Made by a program: the position numbers and the translations under genes
The notes under the pieces: generated by a model
Seen by the model: the letters and a program-made list of their open reading frames with translations, nothing else
Told to the model about the DNA's origin: nothing
The model's database searches: none
Part shown: positions 10,868-19,211 of the stretch, piece by piece
Layout: each line of letters opens with the position of its first letter
How positions within the stretch are numbered: position 1 is the first letter of the stretch
NCBI GenBank assembly: GCA_019918135.1
Contig: WBZZ01001312.1
Location: 1-64,000, forward strand
Direction: 5' to 3'
Source of the DNA: Paulinella micropora
Lineage: Eukaryota > Cercozoa > Imbricatea > Euglyphida > Paulinellidae
Length of the DNA: 64,000 nt

Positions 10868-13800
10868 CAGCAGCAGCAGCAGCAGTAGCCATCGTGGAAG
10901 TAGTAGTAGTCTTCGTCGTGGTAGTAGTAGATGGCACTGATATGGACGACTGGTTTTGGTCCAGGTTGTAAGATGGCAAAGCGTGAGGCACGAGGAAGGG
11001 CGAGGGGGAGGTGGCAGGCAAGGTTAGATCGCGGAGGCTGCGAGAAAGTAAGGCGCGCTCTCCCAGCCATTCGCCATGCAAAAGCGCCGCGTACAACTCG
11101 CAGTGCAGCGCAACCTCCCGATCACGCAAGGGGTCCGCGTACAGGGCGAAGAGCGCGCCTGGGAGCCAGGTCGCATCTTGAGCGGTGAAGAGCGGTTGGT
11201 CCTCGGGTTGGCCTGGAGTTTTTCCATCCAAGGCCACGGTACGAATGAAGGCTCCAAGTGTGAAGAGAACAGGATGGCAGCGCAGCAGCGAAACGAATCG
11301 TAGGTACTTGGAAAAGAAATGGTGATTTGAGAGCTTTATCGGCTGAATAAAAAGAGGGAAAGAAAATAGGAGAAGAGAGAAATAGAGGGAGAGAGATAGG
11401 GCAAAGAATACAAGAGAAAGCATGGAAGTCCATACATAACTCATAGCTTCGGGGTGGGGTGTGAATGCGTGTGTCTGTGCCCCCCCCCCGGGGGGGGGGG
11501 GGGTAAAGGGGAGGGAAAGCGGGTTGCACCTCTGTCCTGCGCCTTGGTGGCACTGTAAGCAGCTCACGAGCTTCCTTGATGCTACGGATGACTTTGGGTT
11601 CGGTTCGGCCGGCTCGTTCTGTGAGCGATTGCACAGCTTGTACGCGTTGTTTCAAAAGCCGGTGACGGTGCAGCAGAGAATGGTACTGCTCCGCTAACTT
11701 CGACAGACGGAGAGACAGCGCTCGCTCATGGGCGGAGTCCTGTTGATACGTCAAAGCAAACGCGCGCCACTGCAAGTGCACAAGGCAGGCATATGAAAAG
11801 CAGAACCGAAAGCAAAAAAGGTAAGATGAGAAAGGCTTAGTATCAGATGGGTTTGATGAGCATCACAGCGGCAATGATGATGAGAAAGACAGAAGATCTT
11901 TGCTGTCTGCGGTGCATGATCACAAGACAGAGGATCATTGCTGTCTGCGGTCATGCTTCCCTTCTTCCGTCACAAACCGGACTTACATGTGCTTTAGTGA
12001 AGACACATGGACTGCTATCCATGGCGACATATATGCCGGAAATATACAACCAGTAGGTTTAAGCTGGATTTACGAAGGATAAGTGAAGTTTCTCTGACTG
12101 TCAACGAAGTTCAAAAGTCAGGTGTCAGACACAGGAAGTAGAAGGGAGCTCTCGCGCTCTCTTTCTCCTCAAGCTGATGCTCCCCCCCCCCCCCCCCTCT
12201 CTCTGTCACACACACACACACAAACACACACACACGCACACAAACACACACTCTCTTTCTCGTGCGTGCATATCTTGAGGCTCATGGCCTTTATTGTGGT
12301 CTCTCTCAATCACGTGTAACAAAACCCAGCACACTTGACCTCTCTCTGAAGATGTAGCCAGCTCCAGCATGTGAAAGGCCGTGATACGGATCCCTTGGCA
12401 GTATTCTCAGAGGATAAGTAAGTGAGAGGGGATAAGGATGACAGTAAATACGAATCGGAAGTTGCAGAAGCAGCAGTGGCGGTACAAGAAAAAGGAAACA
12501 TAGTCGAAGAGAACCTCAGCGTTGATGAAGACGAGGCAGAAAAGGAGGCGGAAGAAGATGAACGAGAAGAAAGACGAGGAGGAAGATAATCAGTAGGAAA
12601 TAGATCCGCGAGTACGTCAGACTTGTCTTGTGCCAAAATACTCTCCACGCCTGTTTCTGGTACGTGGTTGGTCTCGTAATCCTTGGAAGACAGTTCATGG
12701 TGCTGGTGACTAGAAAGCTGGCTGGGGGACTGCATGGAGTTGCCTTTCCAGCCGAGCCCCAGCAGGCACCCACCCAACTCACAGGCAGGAACCTGAACAA
12801 CAGGCGACATTCACAGCAGCAAGCATACACTCTTTAGATTGCAGGAACAATAAATATCATGTTGAAAATGTGACTGGCTGAAGCTGTCTAGACTACATGA
12901 TGAAAGTGGCAGGTGCTGACGGGCTGGTCCAGAGCCTTGGGTTCGCTCAAGCTCACTGTGTGCGTGGCCACCGCGAGCGGAGCTGCCTGCAAAACCATGT
13001 CAACTCGCTCAGCAAAGATCCAGGCGCAGCAGCCGCTTGCGCACCTGGGTGGAAGCTGCTTCTATCTGCGTGTGCCACCTCTCCAGAAGCGCCTGCAGGC
13101 TTTGGTAATCTCTACCCACGGCTTTCGCTAGCTCTAATTGACCTTCAGAGCAAGCCTGTGCGGTTGGGTCGTAGTTCTGGAACAGATCCACCTAGTCAAG
13201 CAAATGACAGACACGGGAAGGATAGGGGCGAGGGGCCTTGTGACAAGTGAACATTACTGGGTCACTGGTTAGCTCTTCTTTATTTCTTCCCTACACCCCA
13301 ACCCTCCCTATACCTACATTCTTTGACACATGGCTGGATTGTCTTACCTGTGCTACGAAGCTATGGAAGTCTGTATCCTCACCCTTTATTTCCTGAACAC
13401 ATACTTCGTCCTCTATTTTATCTGGTATTTTGGCGCTTTCCTTTCCTACAGCGGCGAATGGTGTGAAGGTAGTGGTACTGCGAGGGCGGCTTGGAAAGAT
13501 TGAAGAAGACAATGAAGACCAAGAAGAATAAAACGAATCCAAGTTATCGAAGGCTGATATCGTTGATGATGGCTGCCCCTTGGTTGGCGTGCTTTGTAAA
13601 GCTTCGTCGACTTCTAGTGCTCGGAAAAGATCCTGGCAAAATGACAGGAAAAACAAGGATGGCTGGTGCGGACACCACCATCACCAAATAAGACAAGAAA
13701 CATAGACAGGTGACTCGACAGGACCAGCCGTCCCCACCAAATAAATTCACCCTCGACCCTCGGAAGTACCTGCAAAGTTTTCTTGGGTGGGTAGCGGAGC

Positions 13801-15660
13801 ACGTGCACGCGCGCGCTGTCTGCTGCAGCATCTGCCAGCAACCTAAGCGCGTCCTCTAGCCGACTGCGCGGCTTCACGGAGGCATAGAGCACAAGCGATA
13901 ATACACAGGCCTGGTCGTGTTTCGAGGGCTGAGATTGAGTTATCTGCGACACGGGTGCAGCTAGAGAGGCAGCGATAGCAGCAGACGAGGGACTGATCAG
14001 GTCGGTAGAGGTGGCTGTGAGGGAAGCAGGCAGTGCTGACGAGCGCTTTTTGTGTGTAGCAAGGGGAACTTGTACGGAAAGAGAGCTCAGGGGCATCAAA
14101 TCTGAATTTTCGCGAGGCCCCAAAGGAGTAGGTAGCAAGATGCCAGTGAGCTTGTCTCCAACGGAAATAGGACAGGACTCACTGCGAGCATTCCACATCG
14201 CTGCACCGCGCTGCAAAGAACACGTAAAGCATGAACACAAGCAATGAACAGAATAATCGTGCAGCTCGTCAAAGATACAAATGGACAATTAGAAACTTGA
14301 CTGCTTTCTGCATGCTACGAAAATATCATAACTGGGCAGTACTGGGCTAGGCATAAATGTTGTGAATGATTCACTTAACCTTAGGATCTATGCTTTTCAC
14401 AGTCAGGTCTTCGTCCCATTGTAGGCCCACCGGTGCACCAAGAAGTACGGCATAATCTCTGACGGTGTGTGCCTTTGCCTGCGAGGTCGGTGCTTGACTG
14501 TGCCCTGCGCGATCAGGCCCACGTTCGAGGCGCACCCTCAGCGGGTTTGGCATCCCTGGGTTCGAAATAAACAAGGCCTTCAGGAATGGCCAAGTCTTGT
14601 CCTCCAGATCCATCCACTAATGGCACAAAACACACAACGTTAGGGGAGTTCAGGGCGTGAAAGATATTGGTATGCAAGTTGACTTGTCCAGGGCGTAGTT
14701 CGATAGCCGCCAGCCTATCTTGCGGTCGGATTTGCTGGTCAGGAAGTGCGGCAGTGGCTCGGTTCCACTTGTCTGCGCCATGGCCCACATCAATATTCAA
14801 TACCTGCGCGCACATGAGACAGTCAGTTGGGGTGAAAACAATGAATGTAGAATCCTCCAACGATACATAAATCGTAGGAAAGCAAGTCCCTCTTCCTGAA
14901 TTGTTTCATCCTTGTCAGCAAGACTCTGCAAGCACCTGTATGCTAATTGGTTGGGATAATGTGTTTCAATTAACAGACCTTCAGATCCTCAGAGAGGTTG
15001 AGTCCCAATGGCCTTTGCACGTCACAGACGAGCCAATTTTTCAATTTGTGCTTGCCCTCCTGAAAGAGCAGTCCAACAGAGCCCTGCACCGTTCCGAGTT
15101 CTGTCAGCCAGGCCTCCACCTGCCCGCGCATGGCGGCTCGCGTATCCTGTCCCTGCACAGGCGACTTTAGCTCCAGCCACGCCATGGTCGGCTCCCTCCG
15201 CGCCACCTGGGCCATCCTCTGCGCAGAGACTGGAGCGGGCAAGCGAGCGAGCGGAGTAGCCAAACCCGGAGAACAGAGGGCAGCGAGGCAGGGGTGCAGA
15301 TCATGCAGTTCCGTGAGCGCCCCTGAGCCTAGCATCTGCCAAAGGTCCTCCGTGTCAGGCCGAGATCTAAAGATAGCACCAAAACAAACAAGATACAATT
15401 AAAATAGAAAACAGAATGTTAGGATAACACTTATTACACGTGCTCAAAATAAAATAATGTAAATTCAAAATGTGAGTCTGAAAGAAAAGTAGTGCATGTG
15501 TAGTTGATTGATCAATCTCCTAAGCGAATCCCTGACCTACTGAAAGGTGTATATATGCATGTATCTAAGGAGTTTCTGACGTCGGCTGGGGCTGCAGACA
15601 AAGACGAAGGACAGTTCCAAGGATGCCGGGCGTAGACAGGGGCAACGATGAGGCTGCCTG

Positions 15661-15692
<32 letters not shown>

Positions 15693-17590
15693 ATCGAGTG
15701 CCCTCTAAAGCTTTTTCAATCGCATGGGGTTCTTGCGTTTCTGATGCGTCTGGGCAATGCGTATATGCGACATTTGGCTCTCATGAACGATCTAAGAAGG
15801 GGTCGCTGCGTGAAGATACAAGCTCAAGCAACGAACTCGAGGTTGTCTCCACCAGCGAAAGCGAAGTACCGACCAATAATTGCAACCATGCCGCTCCAAA
15901 CATCCTGTGTAGCCAACGAGAAATGCTTTACGCTATGAAAAGAGACGGTTATCAGTGACCAGAGGTCTGTCTTCTTGTTGGGTGAAAGCTGCTCTCCCTC
16001 GTTCGGAGGTCGTAAGAAATCGTCTCCATAGTCATCCTGCTGCGTCGATTCCCAAGTCCAGGTTTTGTCTGCCTCTCCGGGTTCCTGTATCCCATGCTTT
16101 GACCATCGCACCCGACTCAGGTCACTCAACACAACTTTACCAGTCCGACCCAAGAAGAAGATTTTCGGAGAAATGCAACCGTGTATGACATTAGACGAGT
16201 GCAAGCTTCGCAATCCACGTAAAGAGTCGACAACCATAGCCATGAGGCTCTCTGCAGCAAGCAGGCGAGCTCTGGTCTCTGTGCCTTCACGCAACAGTGA
16301 TGCAAGCTGCCCAAAGCCAGCGCAGTCCTAGCAACGAAGGAGCAAACGCAATACTGTAATTGTTTTATGTTGAATGACGAACTATGAGACAAGGATTGGG
16401 TGTGACCTCAACTAAAAGGACGCTCTCGTACCCGTTCCGATCGGATCCAAAGCAATGTCCCAGAAAGCGGGCGACGTGGGGATGGAAAGCCGCGTGGCTC
16501 ACAGTGTGCCAACACTGAATTGCCTCCTGAATGCGCTCGTCCCAGCTCACCTTTATTGTAGTTTCAGAATCCTCTGCAACTTCTTCTTCCGGCGACAAGT
16601 TCGTGGCTATGGATATCATGGTCCTTCTGCGTAATCTGCTTTGGACTCCTCCGTTCTCAGGATGCTCGTGTGTGAGACCCACCTGGGTTCGATCGAGCCT
16701 TTGCGTTTTGCGGAAACACTGGTAAACCTGCACGGGCAGCTCAAGACCGGACTGCACTAGCGTGCCCTGCCAAGTCAGAATCCGATCGCCTTTGCTCCCT
16801 GCCGCCTTCTCCTTCAAAAACAGTGAATTATGGTCTAACCTGCCAGAGAGATTCCCGAAGGTCTCGAAGGCGGAGACTTTCTCCGGCCGCACAAAGAGGC
16901 GCAGAGCAGAGTCATGCTGCGATTCCTGGTATCTTGAAAAGTCAGGGTTGCTGGGAGACGGTCGCATAGTATTGCCTCGACGATCACGCCTTTGCCTGGG
17001 CATTTGCATTTTAGTTTCTTTGCTCTCTTCGTTGTCGTCCTGCTGTGCAATATTTGTCTCAAATATTTCCAGCGACGTCCAGCCTGATAACTTCAACTCA
17101 GATGTAGTCACCTAAAAAGTGAAAAAGGTACACAGCCAACACCACGAAGGGACCGTTAGTAGTGTTTGGTAGTCTGAAGGGTTGACCTCTTCATTAGATA
17201 AATTATTTGCGAAAGAAGCCGGGGCTGAAAGCGAGGAAGACAGCACTACTGGTGAAGAGATCGAGGTAATGTTGTCAAAGCCATCATTGCCGCGCGCTCT
17301 CTCTGTCACTCTGCGATCAGACTCTTCTTCATTAGAATCAATAATATTCTGCTTACTGAAGACAAGAGGTAATTTGTCCAGGGGGGAATCCGAGAGAGGA
17401 CTGGAGTTGGTAGGGGTCTTATGCAGGCCAAGCGGGTCGAGCTCGTCGTCTCCGAGAGATTTCATGCGGCTGCAGGAGTCTGAGCTAGTGGGTCGTAGCA
17501 GAAGTAGTGGTTTAAGAGGAATAACAGCGTCCTTCACAGAGACAATAATCCTGAGCCAGCCATTGATCCTCAGCAAAGCAGAAGACACCC
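5656..17590 (-). CDS. Large multi-exon host gene: pseudokinase, two PDZ-like domains, coiled coil and RanBP2 zinc finger
   Basis: I joined exons (high to low coordinates) at 17590-17154, 17111-16407, 16327-15960, 15904-15820, 15657-15581, 15366-14979, 14803-14684, 14616-14380, 14210-13770, 13632-13348, 13191-13045, 12986-12897 (or 12921), 12792-12340, 11769-11554, 11306-10309, 10152-9840, 9727-9572, 9407-9357, 9264-7619, 7565-7034 and 6923-5949, plus a terminal exon. From the second exon to 5949, exon lengths and intron phases agree at each junction, giving roughly 2,900 codons. Introns are 42-570 bp, all GT-AG except one GC-AG. The domain order suggests a scaffold or signalling protein rather than an enzyme, because the kinase catalytic residues are missing. 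I do not recognise an ortholog. The 5' end is uncertain: the first exon may have an upstream partner, or start at the ATG whose first base is 17465. The 3' end depends on a duplicated acceptor near 5806/5829. Confidence 0.85.
5949..7565 (-). CDS. Exons 20-21: helical and low-complexity C-terminal region
   Basis: Exon 20 (7034-7565) is strongly helical: TAQLLVQVLLSLSRTELEG, then LKRLCWKALCMTQVLHSK, consistent with an alpha-solenoid. Exon 21 (5949-6923, 325 codons) starts VQIKLRPESPGSLAS, is Ser-rich, then has a tryptophan-rich helical segment (LEDWLCRRLYWPLLSSVAPL). It ends GAG before GTGAGG, a strong donor. Both flanking introns contain CTAACCCTAA-like telomere-type repeats where a branch point is expected. 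Confidence 0.75.
7619..9264 (-). CDS. Exon 19: basic region, poly-Ser tract and helical region
   Basis: The largest exon (1,646 bp). It starts IDLVTDLQPLATKERLPP, followed by a Lys/Arg-rich stretch (KRKPSHKRKKNRHRKSKS) that could be a nuclear or nucleolar signal. A middle segment contains about 25 consecutive serines (plus 8598-8670, written there as GAA/GAG repeats) and a Pro/Ser region. The second half is helical (LQLTRYQLMALYRLFFHSQ, then MANELEETYVELAACLGLP). It ends in a split Gln codon, CA|GTAACC. The antisense open frame of poly-Glu here is a shadow. Confidence 0.8.
9357..10152 (-). CDS. Exons 16-18: disordered linker and helical segment
   Basis: Exon 16 (9840-10152) completes the split Arg codon, is Pro/Ser-rich, and ends in a helix (SSAREVYQAAASFMQVCTK) before GTACGT. 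Exon 17 (9572-9727) encodes GDFLLQGNHAEGPLA, then LRISLAVSFLQRHLLPVMEE. Exon 18 (9357-9407) is only 51 bp and encodes VMRPALLFLMHEAELRP. Exons 17 and 18 read as one amphipathic helix pair typical of HEAT/ARM-like scaffolds, though no repeat family can be named. The intron between them (9408-9571) appears to start with GCAAGT instead of GT. Confidence 0.7.
10309..11306 (-). CDS. RanBP2-type zinc finger exon 15 with Thr/Ala repeats
   Basis: The N-terminal half is helical (LGAFIRTVALDG, then WLPGALFALYAD). The middle (roughly plus 10770-10930) is a Thr-rich tract with an Ala block encoded by an imperfect trinucleotide repeat. Near the end, W-P-C-A-L-C-T-F-V-N-R-P-S-H-L-V-C-A-M-C has the exact W-x-C-x2-C-x3-N-x6-C-x2-C spacing of a RanBP2/NZF zinc finger. 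Such fingers bind ubiquitin, RNA or Ran depending on side chains; ubiquitin-binding NZFs usually carry a T-F pair after the second Cys, and TF is present here, so ubiquitin binding is possible. The exon ends with a split Arg codon, CG|GTAGTT. Confidence 0.8.
11554..11769 (-). CDS. Coiled-coil exon 14
   Basis: A 72-codon exon encoding a continuous charged helix: YQQDSAHERALSLRLSKLAE, then repeated Leu/His/Arg heptad-like spacing through LLKQRVQAVQSL to KEARELLT. It begins after a CAG acceptor and ends at ACA before GTGCCACC. The upstream intron (11770-12339) is the longest of the gene and contains a C-run and CA microsatellites. Confidence 0.65.
12340..13632 (-). CDS. Linker exons 10-13, partly helical and low complexity
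   Basis: Exon 10 (13348-13632) reads DLFRALEVDEALQST, then Ser-rich sequence with a basic patch. Exon 11 (13045-13191) reads DLFQNYDPTAQA, then a helix-prone stretch LLERWHTQIEAASTQ. Exon 12 is short (12986 to 12897 or 12921; both donors keep the frame). Exon 13 (12340-12792) is a Ser-rich disordered region with a histidine/serine patch. No catalytic motif is seen. All four exons are multiples of three, so each could be skipped without shifting the frame. Confidence 0.65.
13770..14210 (-). CDS. Second PDZ-like domain with an insertion (exon 9)
   Basis: Starts RGAAMWNARSESCPISVGDK, continuing the PDZ begun in exon 8 with the 'VGD.L..I' strand. About 80 residues of low-complexity Ser/Ala/Thr-rich sequence follow. 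The domain is completed by a helix and strand, SRLEDALRLLADAA then ARVHVLRYPP. The insertion between betaE and alphaB is unusual for PDZ domains and suggests a lineage-specific expansion. Ends with CAG before GTACTT. Confidence 0.6.
14380..15366 (-). CDS. First PDZ-like domain and linker (exons 6-8)
   Basis: Exon 6 (14979-15366) starts with the kinase C-terminus (SRPDTEDLWQML) and a linker of about 70 residues, then enters a PDZ fold with the carboxylate-loop sequence RPLGLNLSEDLKV. Exon 7 (14684-14803) carries IRPQDRLAAI, equivalent to the G-D-x-L-x-x-I strand. Exon 8 (14380-14616) supplies the alphaB/betaF end (ALF...NPLRVRLER) and then begins a second PDZ with LGAPVGLQWDEDLTVKSI. PDZ domains bind C-terminal peptides; the ligand cannot be predicted. 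Exon 7 to 8 uses a 67-bp intron with a CCCTAAC branch-like motif; without splicing the frame is broken. Assignment rests on motif spacing, not a profile search. Confidence 0.65.
15581..17111 (-). CDS. Pseudokinase domain (exons 2-5, completed in exon 6)
   Basis: Exon 2 (16407-17111) has a basic linker and then the N-lobe: strands around ILTWQGTLVQ and LPVQVYQCF, and a helix ending in the hinge LLVE. Exon 3 (15960-16327) continues the hinge as DCAGFGQLASLL, then SLHSSNVIHGCISPK, where the HRD catalytic loop has become H-G-C, and VVLSDLSRVR, where DFG is replaced. The VAIK lysine also appears absent (VQVYQ). The 85-bp exon 4 (15820-15904) restores the F-helix as DLWMFGAAWLQLLVG across the junction. 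The 77-bp exon 5 (15581-15657) gives ILGTVLRLCLQPQPT, followed by SRP in exon 6, the usual end of a kinase C-lobe. This fits a protein-kinase fold without catalytic residues; a binding or allosteric role is inferred. Confidence 0.8.
15661..15690. repeat. A30 homopolymer (T30 on the coding strand)
   Basis: An uninterrupted run of 30 A on the plus strand. On the coding strand it is T30 directly followed by CAG, so it forms the polypyrimidine tract of the acceptor of exon 5. Confidence 0.9.
17154..17590 (-). CDS. First visible exon of the pseudokinase gene
   Basis: Encodes a hydrophobic strand-rich start (GWLRIIVSVKDAVIPLKPLL) and then a Ser/Asp/Glu-rich linker. It ends after codon ACG, followed by GTCCCTTC. 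The downstream intron is only 42 bp (17112-17153), and reading through it meets a TAG. A minus-strand ATG lies inside the exon (first base 17465); an AG at 17591-17592 could be an upstream acceptor, in which case the gene starts further away. Upstream DNA is repeat-derived, so a promoter could not be placed. Confidence 0.6.
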
Positions 17591-17639
17591 CTAGTGAGCT
17601 TCACAGAAATCACAAAACCGACACAAGAAGACGAAGAAA

Positions 17640-17850
17640 GATACTAAAAAACATGAATTAAAAAAAGGAGATATGAAAAGACAAAAGACACAAAGAAAAG
17701 TTCTCACATCTGAAAGTAGCAGTCCGAATGGAGTTGTTCGTCTTTTTCCCTTGCGCCCAGGACTTAGGTGTCGGTCAAGTGTCTTTGGGTACAGCTAGTT
17801 AGATTTTATGTTTGTTTTTTATTTTCCTTGTTTGTTTGTTTGTTTATCAC
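17640..17850. repeat. Dispersed repeat, related to 37,670-37,850
   Basis: The sequence GACACAAAGAAA(A)GTT...CACATCTGAA(A/G)G(T/C)AGCAGTCCGA is found here and, diverged, at about 37,735-37,790, in the same orientation. It lies just upstream of the host gene's first exon. Its family is unknown. Confidence 0.5.
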
Positions 17851-18243
17851 TAACGCAAAGATTTGCGTGAATTCCAAAAAACTATACCAGCATCAACATT
17901 GAGTCTGGAGCTAGCCACCCTGCAAATATGAGCTCCCAACTCCTCCTGGTTCCCACACACATGATTTATAGGGACAGGGGGTGCAGAAAATAGGCACAAA
18001 AAAATCCAGGAATTTTGGCATGCAGGACATTACCCTCGCGCAAATATTTGCGTGAATTGCAAAAAAATTATACCAGCATCAAGATCGAGTCTGGGGCTAG
18101 CCACCCTGCAATGAGCTCCCACCTCCTCCTCACTCCCACAAACATGATTTATAGGGACAGGGGGGCGGAAATGCTGGGGCACAATTTTACAATTTTATTT
18201 TCCCCTCCCCCCAGACCCCCACCCCCTCCCAACACCTTTCATG
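17851..18243 (-). repeat. Composite (ATT)-flanked element, partial copy with two ~180-bp monomers
   Basis: Minus-strand copy of the composite element seen at 29,993 and 32,514. It begins (from 18,243 leftward) TGAAAGGTGTTGGGAGGGGG, followed by two monomers with GAGTTGGGAGCTCAT-like and CGCAAATATTTGCG-like motifs. The distal part is missing. Confidence 0.6.
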
Positions 18244-18247
18244 GATA

Positions 18248-18300
<53 letters not shown>

Positions 18301-18530
18301 GTGCTTCTCTGTCAATGGCTGATGCAAATCTGCACATGCGCCTCCATCGTCTCACCCGTGAGGGGAGTACGAAGAATTGACGATAGGCTCTAATGACACC
18401 CCCGCACGGGCAGTTCCAACACTTCCAGACGGACCGGTATGTTCAATGAAAATACTGGTGGCACCGAAGGGAATCGAACTGGCGACAGGGCCCAGATGGT
18501 AGAACTTGACCACTGGGCTATCACGGTGTC
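18301..18530 (-). mobile_element. tRNA-derived SINE, subfamily A
   Basis: Full-length minus copy. The tRNA-like head (18,455-18,530) has a Pol III A box (TAGCCCAGTGG) and B box (GTTCGATTCCC). The body follows, and the 3' end GAGAAGCACT runs into an (ATT)n tail at 18,247-18,300. Confidence 0.85.
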
Positions 18531-18592
<62 letters not shown>

Positions 18593-18603
18593 TAATGATA
18601 ATA

Positions 18604-18844
18604 GTGCTTCTCAGTCAATGGCGAATGCATTTCTGCACATGTGCCTCCATCGTCTCACCCGTGAGGGGAGTACGAAGAATTGACGATAGGCTCTACTGAC
18701 ACCCCCGCAAGGCAGCTCCAAGCCTTCCAGACAGACCAATACTTTCAAAGAAAATATCCTTTGAAAATACTGGCACCGACGGGAATCGAACTGGCGACAG
18801 GTCCCAGATGGTAGACCTTAACCACTAGGCTATCGCGGTGCCAC
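18604..18844 (-). mobile_element. tRNA-derived SINE, subfamily B
   Basis: Starts GTGGCACCGCGATAGCC. Subfamily B differs from A by a GGCACCG/CGGTGCC acceptor-like pairing that is intact and by an AAAGGATATTTTCTTTGAAAG hairpin-like insert after the tRNA part. The tail is an impure (ATT)n. Confidence 0.85.
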
Positions 18845-18897
18845 TAATAATAATGATAATAATAATAATAATAATAATGATAATAATAATAATAATA

Positions 18898-19165
18898 GTG
18901 CTTCTCTGTCAATGGCTGATGCATTTCTGCACATGCGCCTCCATCGTCTCACCCGTGAGGGGAGTACGAAGAATTGACGATAGGCTGTAATGACACCCCC
19001 GCAAGGGCAGTTCCAACACTTCCAGACGGACCGGTATGTTCAATGAAAATACTGGTCCAGAAATAGACCGGTATGTTCAATGAAAATACTGGTGGCACCG
19101 ACGGGAATCGAACTGGCGACAGGGCCCAGATGGTAGAACTTGACCACTGGGCTATCACGGTGTCC
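18898..19165 (-). mobile_element. tRNA-derived SINE, subfamily A, two internal 35-bp units
   Basis: Its 5' end (19,165) abuts the (ATT)n tail of the LINE at 19,166-19,200, so this SINE inserted into the LINE's tail. The segment CCAGTATTTTCATTGAACAT is present twice. Confidence 0.85.
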
Positions 19166-19167
19166 AA

Positions 19168-19201
<34 letters not shown>

Positions 19202-19211
19202 GACTTATCAG

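Noticed and set aside
14513..14684. Continuous unspliced frame through exons 7 and 8
   Set aside because: It ends in a stop and loses the PDZ end; removing the 67-bp GT-AG intron keeps phase and restores the fold.
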